A DNA stretch of 26,962 bases, from IMG/VR virus record IMGVR_UViG_3300044655_002300, positions 1 through 26,962 of that record. One strand, 5' to 3'. This stretch comes from a virus. Positions 16,220-23,241 of the stretch are shown piece after piece. The first letter of the stretch is position 1. Each line of letters opens with the position of its first letter. The translations under genes and the position numbers were made by a program. The notes under the pieces are model-generated. The model saw only the letters and a program-made list of their open reading frames with translations. It ran no database searches and was not told the DNA's origin.

Positions 16220-17796
16220 TGGGATGGCCGCTGGTCTTCCGGGAGCGGCTCGCCGCGGGCGTGCTCGCGCCGATCTTCGTCGTCCAGAGCGAAGAGTCCC
16301 TCGACCTCTTCGCCTCGGCGCCGATCACCGCCGGCGCGCTGCAGACCGTGTACCCGTGGCTCCACGTCGACGGTTTGACCTTCGGCCAGTACGGCGTGCA
16401 ACCCATTGAATGGGTGCCGGAAAGCGGCGCGTGGCGCTTCGCCGTCATCGCCGGCGCGCCCGAGGAGGGGCGGCGCCTGACCATCCTGCGCGCCTTGGGT
16501 CGCGGGACCGTTGTGCGGCTGCGCATGGGGTTCCCCGGCGATGGCTGGGGCGACTTTCAGACCATCGCGCAGGGGCGGATCAGCAAGACCGAGATCGGCG
16601 CTGACAGCGTGTTTACGTTCGAGGTGTGGGATATTGTCGCAGCCTTGACCGCCCGATGGGCCGGCGGTGGCAACCTGCGCGCCGAGCCGCAGCTTTTCAG
16701 CAAGTACCGCGCCCCGACGACGTTGACGGCGGCCTATACCGTGGGCGATACCACGCTGAACATCGCCGCGCCTGAGCCTGACGCGACCCGACAGACCGGG
16801 GCCATCGGCGCGGTCAAGGTCACCCCGACCGGTGGGACGGCCTTCTACCTGCGCTACAGCGGGTCAGCGACGGGCCCTGACCGCCTGACCGGCGTCACCG
16901 CGACGCTGACCTATGGCACGACCGCTGTAAACGCCGCGCTGGGCTCTGTTGTCGAGTACGTGCCGCTGGTCTTCGGGTCTATCCCCGACCTCGTCTGCAA
17001 GGTCCTGACGTCGACCGGTGGCGGCACCAACGGCGCCTATGACGTGCTCCCCGAGACGTGGGGCTACGGCCTGCGGGACGGCGTTCACGTTGACGTCAGC
17101 GACATCCAGAGCAGCACAAACAGCCCACTGACCGCTGGCCTGCCGTCATCGGGGCAGATCGAGGTCGTCGTCGACTCGGACCCTGACGACGGCTTGGCGT
17201 GGCTCAACGGCGTCATCGCCCCCTATGGCGCCTTTCTGGCCGTCCGGCAGGGCTTGATCACGCTGCGGTGTTGCCAAGACATCCGCCCACGCAGCGCTTC
17301 GACGGTGCGGACGCAGCACTACGGCGTCGACCCGGCGCAGGTCATGCCTGAGTCTCTGTCGGTGGCGTCGTCGGACTGGACGAATATCGCGTACAGCATC
17401 GTCGCCGTGCGCAACACCACGGGCACAACGACGGGCCCCAGCCTCTTTCGGTCGTATCCGTCCTACCCGCTCAAGGTATATGACATCAGCGCGTCGCTGT
17501 GGTCGGCGACCGCCGACGTGCGCCTCGCGACGGTCGACCGGCTGAAGGCATGGGCATGGGTGCCGGCCGAGGTCATCACCTGTGATGTGGCCGGCCTCGA
17601 CGTTTGGGATCTGTGCCCCGGCGACGTGGTGCGGTGGTCCTACCCCTACGCCGGCGGGCTCTACGCCAGCACCGCGCTCGGATGGTCGGCCCGGCTGGCG
17701 ATGGTTGTGAGCGTGCAGCCCGACCCGCTTCGGGGTATAGTGAGCATGTCCCTGGCGACGCTCCCCGATGACGCCGCCGACCGCTTGGAGGTCTGA
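16219..17796 (+). CDS. Tail hub/baseplate-like protein, unrecognised family
   Basis: A 525-residue protein in the tail-tip block. Residues 1-150 are strand-rich (LAPIFVVQS, a repeated aromatic pattern, FEVWDIVAAL). Residues 160-250 contain a Thr/Gly/Ala-rich insert that looks like an added beta domain (LTAAYTVGDTTLNIAAPE). The C-terminal half alternates strands and ends with VWDLCPGDVVRWSYPY and MVVSVQPDPLRGIVSMSL, a style I associate with tail hub proteins whose last strands bind ligand-carrying domains. No enzyme motif is seen. The hub role is inferred from order after tape measure and distal tail-like protein. Confidence 0.55.
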   Translation: MGWPLVFRERLAAGVLAPIFVVQSEESLDLFASAPITAGALQTVYPWLHVDGLTFGQYGVQPIEWVPESGAWRFAVIAGAPEEGRRLTILRALGRGTVVRLRMGFPGDGWGDFQTIAQGRISKTEIGADSVFTFEVWDIVAALTARWAGGGNLRAEPQLFSKYRAPTTLTAAYTVGDTTLNIAAPEPDATRQTGAIGAVKVTPTGGTAFYLRYSGSATGPDRLTGVTATLTYGTTAVNAALGSVVEYVPLVFGSIPDLVCKVLTSTGGGTNGAYDVLPETWGYGLRDGVHVDVSDIQSSTNSPLTAGLPSSGQIEVVVDSDPDDGLAWLNGVIAPYGAFLAVRQGLITLRCCQDIRPRSASTVRTQHYGVDPAQVMPESLSVASSDWTNIAYSIVAVRNTTGTTTGPSLFRSYPSYPLKVYDISASLWSATADVRLATVDRLKAWAWVPAEVITCDVAGLDVWDLCPGDVVRWSYPYAGGLYASTALGWSARLAMVVSVQPDPLRGIVSMSLATLPDDAADRLEV

Positions 17797-17799
17797 CCG

Positions 17800-18177
17800 A
17801 TGGCCACGATTGACCTGTCTGGATACCTCCGAGCCCCGTCAACGCGGCTGCTCGACAGCGCCATGGGCACCAACTGGCACGAGGTCATCCTGCCGTCGTG
17901 GTGCACGGTCGTCGTGATCACGTCCTCGGCGAGCATGTACTACGCCTTGGCGAACGGCGTGGCAGGCCGGACGCAGCCCGTCGCCGGCGCGGCGGCGAGC
18001 GGCACCTCTGACAAGGTGTCGGTTTCCGTCAGCGGGTCTGAGGGTAAGTTTTCCGTCGTGATGCGAGACGCCGAGGACAAGCCCGGCACGGTCGGAGTCA
18101 TCCCCAACCGCTCGATCTTTCTCGCCGCACAGACCGGCACCGCGGCGGTCTCGATTGAACTTGGGGTCGGACGATGA
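17800..18177 (+). CDS. Small beta-rich tail-tip protein, unknown
   Basis: A 125-residue protein with GGAGG (17787-17791) 8 bases before its ATG. Hydrophobic strands (VVVITSSASMYYALANG), a Ser/Val-rich middle (VSVSVSGSEGKFSVVM) and a Thr/Ala strand at the end suggest a compact beta fold, not a membrane protein. It lies between the hub-like protein and the fibre-like protein and overlaps the latter by 4 bases, so a virion role at the tail tip is likely. No family recognised. Confidence 0.65.
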   Translation: MATIDLSGYLRAPSTRLLDSAMGTNWHEVILPSWCTVVVITSSASMYYALANGVAGRTQPVAGAAASGTSDKVSVSVSGSEGKFSVVMRDAEDKPGTVGVIPNRSIFLAAQTGTAAVSIELGVGR

Positions 18178-19292
18178 GCGGCCGCCGCGGCTACGTACAG
18201 ATCGAGGCCGGCGGCACCCTGCCAGCCCTCACCGCCCCAACCCCGCCGACCCAAGGCCCGCCCGAGCCCGTCGGCACCACGTCCGTCTCCCTGACGTGGA
18301 CGCACCCGACCGCCCCAGCTTCGGGCATCACCTACGCCCTCACCGCCACCGACACTGCGACTGGCGACCCTGTCACCCCGTCGTCGGGATCGGGGCTCGG
18401 GCCGTGGGTCCTGCCCACGTCGGATGGGCAGGAGATCGTCGTGACGCTGGCGGTCACGCGGACGGCTGACAGCCAAGTCGCGCGGTCGCTGCCCTATTTT
18501 GTGGCGGTGGAGTCGAGCGGCAGCATCCCCGGCGCGTGGACCAAGATCGGCGATGTCAATTTTGTCGGCGCGACCGCGCAGACCTTCACGACCACCGGCG
18601 ACAAGACGGTCACCCTCGCCAACGCATCGACCGTCACCGTCAACGCGACGATGAGCGTCGGCACGATCACCACCGGCACCGCAGGCGTCGACGCCACCCG
18701 CGGCCTGATCGCCGACGTCCCCGGTGCGGTGGCCTCGACCGCCTACCGACTGCGCGCCGCGATCCCCGTCAGCCCAAGCGTCGGCAGCACCGATGACGTG
18801 CTCGTCTTGGTGCGCTGGCGCGTCAATATGGCCACCGGCACCGGCCAGCGCGCCCTGACCGGGGTCACGATTGCATCGGGCAGCGAGGCGTCTACCGAGT
18901 TCTCAGGCGCCGTGTGGCAGAACACCGCCGGCAACCTCGTGAAGTTGCAGAGTCGCAAAGGCGCGTCGGTGGCCGATGTTGCTGCGTCGGTGCCCACCGG
19001 CTGGCGCGACGGCACCACGCTGGTTCAGACCGACGTGCGCGTCGTGGGCAAGGCGCGGACGTTGTTTGCGACCGGCGGCACCCGCAACCCTGACAGCGGC
19101 AGCGCGACCTACCTTGCGGACATCGGCGGCGACAGCAGCGGCCCGAACGCCGGGCTTGAGGCCCCACTTTTCAGTGGCAGCACGATCTACGTCCAGCTCT
19201 ACAGTTGGAACGGCGCAGCGTCCGGCGGAGCGTGCTCGACCGCAATCGAGCGCATCCAGATCTTCGAGCGCACTACCTCCCGCGTCCCCTGA
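18174..19292 (+). CDS. Fibre-like or receptor-binding protein with FN3-like domain
   Basis: A 372-residue protein at the end of the tail block, where host-binding fibres are commonly encoded. Residues about 20-110 read like a fibronectin type III domain: a Pro-rich lead-in, VSLTWTHPTAP, then GITYALTAT and a late strand EIVVTLAVT. The remainder is rich in Thr, Ala, Gly and Val in short strands, as in trimeric fibres or carbohydrate-binding beta sandwiches (for example IYVQLYSWNGAAS). The host-binding role is inferred from position and composition; no specific receptor-binding family is recognised. Confidence 0.6.
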   Translation: MSGRRGYVQIEAGGTLPALTAPTPPTQGPPEPVGTTSVSLTWTHPTAPASGITYALTATDTATGDPVTPSSGSGLGPWVLPTSDGQEIVVTLAVTRTADSQVARSLPYFVAVESSGSIPGAWTKIGDVNFVGATAQTFTTTGDKTVTLANASTVTVNATMSVGTITTGTAGVDATRGLIADVPGAVASTAYRLRAAIPVSPSVGSTDDVLVLVRWRVNMATGTGQRALTGVTIASGSEASTEFSGAVWQNTAGNLVKLQSRKGASVADVAASVPTGWRDGTTLVQTDVRVVGKARTLFATGGTRNPDSGSATYLADIGGDSSGPNAGLEAPLFSGSTIYVQLYSWNGAASGGACSTAIERIQIFERTTSRVP

Positions 19293-19299
19293 GGCCATC

Positions 19300-19497
19300 A
19301 TGCAGATCAGCAACCTGCGCGCCGTCACCCTCGCCGATGAAGCCGGCGAGCGGGTCCGCCCCGCGTTCGAGAGCCTCGTCGACGAGCACTGCCCGGCGCT
19401 CTACAGCACCGACCCCGCCGTCGTCGCCGTCGCCAAGGCTGCCATCGCCGACGTGATCGCCGACGCCATCGTCGCCAGCGGCATCGGCGCCCCGTGA
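19300..19497 (+). CDS. Small helical protein, unknown
   Basis: A 65-residue frame starting at ATG 19300 with GAGG 5 bases upstream. The longer in-frame extension to 18976 lies over the fibre gene and is a shadow. The sequence begins MQISNLRAVTLADEAGE and ends in an Ala/Val/Ile-rich helix (VVAVAKAAIADVIADAIVAS). Its stop overlaps the next start as GTGA. No family recognised. Confidence 0.65.
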   Translation: MQISNLRAVTLADEAGERVRPAFESLVDEHCPALYSTDPAVVAVAKAAIADVIADAIVASGIGAP

Positions 19498-19811
19498 CCT
19501 CGGCAGGCCCCACCATCGCCGCCCTCGCGCTGCGCGACTGCGGCCCCAGCGGCCCCGGCGCACCCGTCAGGGACCACCTGCCGGTGCACCTGTCCGCCGA
19601 TGCGCGGGCGGTCTGTCTCGCCCGGCTGGCGCACGGTGAAGCCCTCTACGGCGCGCCGCTCGCGGTGGGGTGGGAGCCCGCGCCCGTGGAGGCGATCCAA
19701 GAGGCGGCCGACCTTGTGGCCTACCTCGTGGCCGCGCGGGCGAGCGAGGGGCGGGTGCGGGATGCCTGCGCCCTGCTCAACGACCTGATGCGGGAGGGAG
19801 TACGCCGATGA
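19494..19811 (+). CDS. Small helical protein with MazG-like E..D pattern, unknown role
   Basis: A 105-residue protein with GTG start overlapping the previous stop. The middle has ARLAHGEALYGAPLAVGW followed by VEAIQEAADLVAYLVAA. An LxxGxxxYGxPL motif leading into an ExxD-bearing helix recalls small phage proteins of the all-alpha NTP pyrophosphohydrolase (MazG-like) superfamily. Only one half of the expected metal site is visible, so an inactive or structural relative is as likely. It sits in the late gene run before the lysis genes. Confidence 0.55.
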   Translation: MTSAGPTIAALALRDCGPSGPGAPVRDHLPVHLSADARAVCLARLAHGEALYGAPLAVGWEPAPVEAIQEAADLVAYLVAARASEGRVRDACALLNDLMREGVRR

Positions 19812-19927
19812 CCCTCACGATCCGCGACCCCGACGGCGCCCCGGTCCGTGTCATGCGCCTGCGGTCCCGCGACCTGATCGACTACGCCACCCGATACCAG
19901 CGCCGGCGCGGCGCGGTGGAGGCTTGA
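19808..19927 (+). CDS. Very small basic protein, unknown
   Basis: A 39-residue frame, too small for strong statistics, with ATG overlapping the previous stop (ATGA at 19808-19811) and a GGGAGGGAG run about 7 bases upstream. It is Arg-rich (VRVMRLRSRDLIDY, RYQRRRGAVE), with a short strand at the start and a helix after. It ends just before the endolysin, whose GGAGG ribosome site lies within its last codons. The overlap geometry and ribosome site support translation. Confidence 0.5.
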   Translation: MTLTIRDPDGAPVRVMRLRSRDLIDYATRYQRRRGAVEA

Positions 19928-19929
19928 CC

Positions 19930-20343
19930 ATGCCGTACACCTGGGGCCAGTCCAGCCTCGCGCAGATCGCCACCGCCGACCCGCGCCTGCAGACCCTCTG
20001 CCACCGCCTGATCAAGCGCGCCGACCTGCCGCGCGACGTGCGCGTGCTCTTCGGCCACCGCAACAAGGCCGATCAGGACAAGGCTTTCGCGTCGGGCGCG
20101 AGCAAACTGCGGTGGCCAAAGAGCAAGCACAACAGCACCCCGTCCCTCGCCGTCGACATCGTGGTCCTTGACGGCGGGGGTGTGTCGTGGGATTGGGCGC
20201 ACTACAACGCCCTTGCGCCCATTGTGAAGGACGAATGGGCCAAGATGGCCGCCGAGGGCCTCACCGGCGGCGCCACGCTGACGTGGGGTGGCGACTGGCG
20301 CAGTTTCAAGGATGGGCCGCATTGGGAGCTGTCCGGTGTCTGA
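19930..20343 (+). CDS. Endolysin, M15-type peptidase (VanY/L-Ala-D-Glu-like)
   Basis: A 137-residue zinc peptidase that would cut the peptide part of peptidoglycan to release progeny. Zinc ligands are visible: H67 and D76 in SKHNSTPSLAVDI and H131 in DGPHWEL, with D128 the likely catalytic residue. FGHRNKADQDKAF (about 40-52) is the usual region before the metal site. It has no signal peptide or wall-binding domain, so it needs the holin. The ATG at 19930 is preferred because GGAGG (19918-19922) precedes it by 7 bases; an upstream TTG at 19924 is possible. The holin-like gene follows directly. Confidence 0.9.
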   Translation: MPYTWGQSSLAQIATADPRLQTLCHRLIKRADLPRDVRVLFGHRNKADQDKAFASGASKLRWPKSKHNSTPSLAVDIVVLDGGGVSWDWAHYNALAPIVKDEWAKMAAEGLTGGATLTWGGDWRSFKDGPHWELSGV

Positions 20344-20788
20344 GCCCATCCCGGCGCCGCCCCCGCGTGCTACGCTCGGGGCGATGACCCTCCCCCCCTA
20401 CCTCCGCGGCCCCGCCCTCGCCCTCGCCTGCCTCGCGCTAGCCTGCGTCCTGTGCGCAGCCGCCTGGGCGCAGGCGCCTGACCTCGCGCCTGCTGCAGCC
20501 GTCGTCGCCGACCCCATCGCCGCCACCCTCCCGCCCGGCTCGCCGTGGTGGGCCGGCGCGCTGCTCGCCGTGGTCGGCGCTGTCGTCGCCGCCGCGCGCT
20601 GGGCCGCCGGCCTCGTCGAGCGCCGCTTGGCCGCCGACGACGCGAGCCGCGCCGCCTACCGGCAGGGCATCGAGGGCCGGCTGGCGACCGTCGAGCGCGA
20701 GGCTGTCGAGACCCGGCTGCAACTCGCCCTCACCCGGCAGGCCCTGCAGCACGTCCGCGACACCCTGCGCGCCGCCGCCGACGACTGA
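20336..20788 (+). CDS. Holin-like membrane protein with two possible starts
   Basis: A small membrane protein next to the endolysin, so a holin or a related lysis helper is the likely role. From the ATG at 20384 it has 134 residues: a hydrophobic segment (about 9-30) ending in an AWAQA that could be a signal-peptidase site, a second hydrophobic helix (about 53-75), then a charged coiled coil to the end. A GTG at 20336, overlapping the endolysin stop with GGGAG upstream, would add 16 residues rich in Pro. The coordinates give the longer form. The ATG start is preceded by a TACGCT at 20371-20376. Two helices plus a coiled tail also fit a spanin-like protein. Confidence 0.65.
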   Translation: MSEPIPAPPPRATLGAMTLPPYLRGPALALACLALACVLCAAAWAQAPDLAPAAAVVADPIAATLPPGSPWWAGALLAVVGAVVAAARWAAGLVERRLAADDASRAAYRQGIEGRLATVEREAVETRLQLALTRQALQHVRDTLRAAADD

Positions 20789-20803
20789 CCACCTCCACCC
20801 CGT

Positions 20804-20819
20804 GCCCGGCGCACCGGGC
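20804..20819 (+). other. Small perfect hairpin after the holin-like gene
   Basis: GCCCGG (20804-20809) and CCGGGC (20814-20819) form a perfect 6-base-pair stem with a CGCA loop, 16 bases after the stop. No U tract follows. It could slow transcription or block ribosome movement between the lysis gene and the next gene. Confidence 0.3.
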
Positions 20820-20829
20820 CGGAGCCCCC

Positions 20830-21054
20830 ATGCTCGCCGTCCAGCCCGCCGCCCCCGCTGTCGCGCCCCTGCACATCGCCCCCGCGCCCACCGAGAGCCG
20901 GCTGCTGACGCGCCTGCGCCTGCCCCGGGCGACCGCGGCGGCGCTCGTGATGCTGCTCGACGCGGTGTGCAGCGAGCCCGAGCCCCGGCCCGAGCCGGAG
21001 GGGCAGACGCTGCGTCCCGATCCCCACCGCGGCCGCGCGCCGCAGGAGCTTTGA
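20830..21054 (+). CDS. Ala/Pro-rich small protein, unknown
   Basis: A 74-residue frame starting at ATG 20830 with GGAG 6 bases upstream. It has a Pro/Ala-rich start, a helical middle (LLTRLRLPRATAAALVMLLDA) and a Pro/Glu/Arg-rich end. No signal peptide, lipobox or membrane helix is clear, so it does not look like a spanin lipoprotein. It ends 3 bases before the next start. No family recognised; the in-frame extension upstream overlaps the holin-like gene and is a shadow. Confidence 0.55.
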   Translation: MLAVQPAAPAVAPLHIAPAPTESRLLTRLRLPRATAAALVMLLDAVCSEPEPRPEPEGQTLRPDPHRGRAPQEL

Positions 21055-21057
21055 CCT

Positions 21058-21408
21058 ATGGGCAACGTCGCCGACAATAGCCAGGGATGGCTTGTTTTCA
21101 CCCCCGGCGGCCCCCGCGTCGAGCTTGCCGTGGGTCGCCAGTCGACCCCATCGGGCCTGGAGTGGCACACCGCCACCGCCCTCGGCGAGCACCTCACCCA
21201 AGCGGAGTGGGCGACCCTCTGCGCCGATGCCATCGACACCGGCATCACCGACGCCGCGTGGCGGACCACGCTCGCCGGCTACAGCCCTGCGTGGCTGGCC
21301 CGCGCCGAGGCCCGCGCCGTGACGGTGGGGCGCCCGTCGACCGCCGTCGTGACCGCCCTGCGCGCCACCTGTCGGCGCTGGCACGGCTACCAGCTCCCGC
21401 CGCTCTAA
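21058..21408 (+). CDS. Hypothetical protein, last rightward gene
   Basis: A 116-residue protein with AGGAG (21044-21048) 9 bases before its ATG. It opens with strands (GWLVFTPGGPRVELAVG), then a helical region with several Trp residues (LTQAEWATLCADAI, DAAWRTTLAGYSPAWLARAE) and a basic C-terminus. No family recognised. It is the last gene on the plus strand; its TAA (21406-21408) overlaps the stop of the first gene met on the minus strand. Confidence 0.65.
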   Translation: MGNVADNSQGWLVFTPGGPRVELAVGRQSTPSGLEWHTATALGEHLTQAEWATLCADAIDTGITDAAWRTTLAGYSPAWLARAEARAVTVGRPSTAVVTALRATCRRWHGYQLPPL

Positions 21409-21860
21409 GGCACCGCCGGCTCGCCGTGCCCGGCCGCGAGCCGTCGCCGGCGCGTCTCCAGCTCGGCCGCCACGCCCCATCGGACCAGCACCGCGCAGCA
21501 CCGCCACGCGAGCCGGACCACCGCGACGACGACTGGCCACCGCGCGCCGGCCAGCTCGGCCGCGAGCAGCCCGCCCATCGCAGCGTGGACCGCCCACATG
21601 TCCGCCCGCGCCGCGTCGTCTCGCACACAGGCGGCCAGCTCGGCCCGCGCCCCGAGCAGCGCATCGACCACATCCGCCCGCGGGGCGAGGACCGGCGGCC
21701 CCTGCGGGTCGCTGACGGGCGCGGGGGCCTGCCGTGCGCTGCGGTGCGGTGCCACGCTCCCCCCGGGCGCACGTCCCCCGGGTGCGGTGGGGGCTCGGGC
21801 CTGGGCGGAGTCTACCGCGCGGCAGGGTCGCGCGGATTTCAGCGGGTGACAGGCTCCCAC
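21405..21860 (-). CDS. Hypothetical protein with hydrophobic helix, start uncertain
   Basis: A minus-strand frame of up to 151 residues if the GTG at 21858-21860 is used. The first 60 residues are Pro/Ala/Arg-rich with no clear ribosome site, so a later GTG may be the true start. The rest looks genuine: a helical region (DVVDALLGARAELAACV), then a hydrophobic stretch (PVVVAVVRLAWRCCAVLV) that may be a membrane helix, and an Arg-rich helix after it. It is the last gene of the leftward run and meets the rightward genes stop to stop. No family recognised. Confidence 0.5.
   Translation of the reverse strand: MGACHPLKSARPCRAVDSAQARAPTAPGGRAPGGSVAPHRSARQAPAPVSDPQGPPVLAPRADVVDALLGARAELAACVRDDAARADMWAVHAAMGGLLAAELAGARWPVVVAVVRLAWRCCAVLVRWGVAAELETRRRRLAAGHGEPAVP
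21417..21443. terminator. Possible terminator hairpin at the convergence point
   Basis: CGGCTCGC (21417-21424) and GCGAGCCG (21436-21443) form a perfect 8-base-pair stem with an 11-base loop, 9 bases after the last rightward stop. It has no U tract and lies inside the end of the leftward gene. Position at the meeting of two gene runs is the main argument. Confidence 0.35.
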
Positions 21861-22243
21861 TGTTCCGCGTCAAACACGGGCCGGCGGTAGTCCTTGATGC
21901 AGCCGTTGCCGTCGACGTTGAGGATGATGTAGTCCCCATACCCACGGTCGCCGTGGCACAGGTAGGCATCAGGGACGTAGTAGCCGCTCCACTTGGCAAT
22001 GTCGTTGCCTTCATCGTCCTGCAGCCAATACTCGCCCCGGTCGGCGACCTTGTAGTGGACAGCCGCCACCAAGCCGGGCGGCCAGTCCACAACGACACCG
22101 CGCTCAAGGTCGATACGCGGGCACCACTTGTCCCCTACCCGCATCGGGACGCGACCGCCCTTCTCCGTGTCGGGCGTGCCGTTGATGTCGGTGTCCTCCC
22201 AGTAGCGCACACGGGCCTCGACCCGCAGAAACACAGCGTCCAT
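21839..22243 (-). CDS. Phage-type hypothetical protein of 134 residues
   Basis: A well-formed protein with strands and many acidic and aromatic residues: RVEARVRYWEDTDING (7-22), KWCPRIDLERGVVVDWP (39-55), VHYKVADRGEYWLQD (62-76), IAKWSGYYVPDAYLCHGDRG (82-101) and YGDYIILNVDGNG (102-114). I recall close relatives as hypothetical proteins in many phage and bacterial genomes, but know no function. The clustered C/H/D residues (C41, C96, H97, D99) could bind metal, which is a guess. A GGGGGTGAGGG run precedes the ATG. Its base use is a little less GC-rich than its neighbours. Confidence 0.85.
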   Translation of the reverse strand: MDAVFLRVEARVRYWEDTDINGTPDTEKGGRVPMRVGDKWCPRIDLERGVVVDWPPGLVAAVHYKVADRGEYWLQDDEGNDIAKWSGYYVPDAYLCHGDRGYGDYIILNVDGNGCIKDYRRPVFDAEQWEPVTR

Positions 22244-22293
22244 CCCTCACCCCCATCGCGCCCCATCGGCGCCTCTGCCCTCACGCCCCACCA

Positions 22294-22314
22294 CCCGCCG
22301 CGACATGCGGCAGG
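22294..22314 (-). terminator. Minus-strand hairpin after the 70-residue gene
   Basis: On the minus strand an 8-base-pair stem with one G-U pair encloses a 5-base loop. In plus-strand RNA the wobble would be an A-C mismatch, so the fold suits leftward transcripts. It lies 11 bases after the stop of the 22326-22538 gene in the only noncoding gap (82 bases) of that part of the run. No U tract is seen. Confidence 0.35.
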
Positions 22315-22325
22315 GGCTCTTGGAC

Positions 22326-22538
22326 CTACATGCGCTCCATCAGCGCACTCCGCAGCGCCTCGATCTCCGTCTGCGCCACTGCGACCACTCCCCGCCAGCC
22401 CGACACCACGCGCCATCGGTCCAGCCCTGGCGCACGTTGCAGGCCGACGTGGTCGGTGTGCAGTTCATCGTCGCCGTAGACCTCGCGGACTCGGGCGAGC
22501 AGCCGGTCGCGCTCGCCATTGTCAGTCGGTGCGCCCAT
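22326..22538 (-). CDS. Small hypothetical protein, 70 residues
   Basis: The start is set at the ATG at 22538 (MGAPTDNGERDRLLA) because GGGGAGGTGA lies just upstream; an ATG seven codons earlier has no such site. The protein has a helix (ERDRLLARVREVYGDDE), a strand-rich middle with W and R residues (DRWRVVSGWRGVVAVAQ), and an ending helix. No family recognised. It follows the 73-residue gene after 24 bases. Confidence 0.65.
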   Translation of the reverse strand: MGAPTDNGERDRLLARVREVYGDDELHTDHVGLQRAPGLDRWRVVSGWRGVVAVAQTEIEALRSALMERM

Positions 22539-22562
22539 GCTCACCTCCCCATCCATCACGTC

Positions 22563-22784
22563 TCACCTCGCCCCACCCGCACCACGCGGGCAGGGCCACC
22601 ACCCCGGCCACCGCCGCGACCTGTCGCCGCGCGCGCTGACCGGTCGATCATCCCACGCCGTCGGCCGCTCCCGGGCCCGCACCGGCACCACGGCCTCGCC
22701 GTTCCGCACGTCGGCCGCGGCAGCGCAGGCAGCGCGGCGCTCGGCGGTGGTGCGGGGGCGGCGGAGGGCGTGGCGGAGCTTCAC
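22563..22784 (-). CDS. Small Arg-rich hypothetical protein, 73 residues
   Basis: The GTG start at 22782-22784 overlaps the previous gene's stop as GTGA, the same pattern used by three other genes of this run, which favours translation. The N-terminal half is basic and helical (KLRHALRRPRTTAERRA), the middle has NGEAVVPVRARER, and the C-terminus is Trp/Pro/Gly-rich and looks disordered. No family recognised. Composition is close to that of chance frames in GC-rich DNA, so confidence is moderate. Confidence 0.5.
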   Translation of the reverse strand: MKLRHALRRPRTTAERRAACAAAADVRNGEAVVPVRARERPTAWDDRPVSARGDRSRRWPGWWPCPRGAGGAR

Positions 22785-22969
22785 TGCGCCACCTCCCACC
22801 GCGCCACCGCGCGGCTCGCACCATTCGCCAGGGCCAGCGCCCCGGCCGTCGTCACCACCACCGCGCAGGCCACCACGGCCCAGCGCAGCGTCCAGAGCAG
22901 GCCGGCCTCGTCGTCGGCGAGGGCGGCGCGCTCGCGCTCCCAGGCGGCGCGCCAGTCGGGAGCGGTCAC
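22781..22969 (-). CDS. Single-helix membrane protein, 62 residues
   Basis: The GTG at 22967-22969 overlaps the previous stop as GTGA and gives 62 residues. The first 25 are charged and helical (DWRAAWERERAALADDE). A hydrophobic helix follows (about 26-49: TLRWAVVACAVVVTTAGALAL), then a short tail. The pattern suggests a bitopic inner-membrane protein. No family recognised; a lysis helper or superinfection factor would be guesses. Confidence 0.65.
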   Translation of the reverse strand: MTAPDWRAAWERERAALADDEAGLLWTLRWAVVACAVVVTTAGALALANGASRAVARWEVAQ

Positions 22970-23241
22970 TCGGTCACCTCGTTCGTGACTACAATCAGCC
23001 ACTGCTCATGCTGCTCGTTGGTCCGATACAGGCCCTTGGCGTCCTGCGCCCAGTCGTAGGTGGTGCGCTGGCGTAGCAGCGGCGCATCAGCCCCCGGCAG
23101 AGCCCACTCGGTCATCATGTCGCCCGGCAGAGCCCAGCCTGACCACCTCTGCAGGTCGCTGTGCGCCGCATGGATGGCCTGCGCTACCTCGCGCGAGGTC
23201 ACGATCAGCCGGCTCGGAATCACCTTGCACACGTCGCTCAC
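22966..23241 (-). CDS. Small hypothetical protein, 91 residues
   Basis: The GTG at 23239-23241 overlaps the stop of the acidic-protein gene (GTGA), with a GGGGTGGGG run upstream. The longer in-frame extension lies over that gene and is very Arg-rich, a shadow. The protein has VCKVIPSRLIVTSREVAQAI, then a helix, two WALPG motifs 14 residues apart, and a closing strand (QWLIVVTNEVTE). The repeated WALPG may be a small internal duplication. No family recognised. Confidence 0.65.
   Translation of the reverse strand: MSDVCKVIPSRLIVTSREVAQAIHAAHSDLQRWSGWALPGDMMTEWALPGADAPLLRQRTTYDWAQDAKGLYRTNEQHEQWLIVVTNEVTE

Noticed and set aside
20389-20398. Run of seven C bases as a phase-variable tract
   Set aside because: It lies in ordinary Leu-Pro-Pro codons of the holin-like gene, and seven bases in GC-rich DNA is not unusual.
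21073-21089. Promoter-like TTGACC and GACAAT before an ATG at 21087
   Set aside because: The hexamers lie within the start of the 21058 gene, which has its own ribosome site; the 21087 frame is a shadow.
20656-22107. Long leftward frame of 483 codons crossing the convergence point
   Set aside because: It overlaps several better-supported genes on both strands and is extremely Arg/Gly/Ala-rich.
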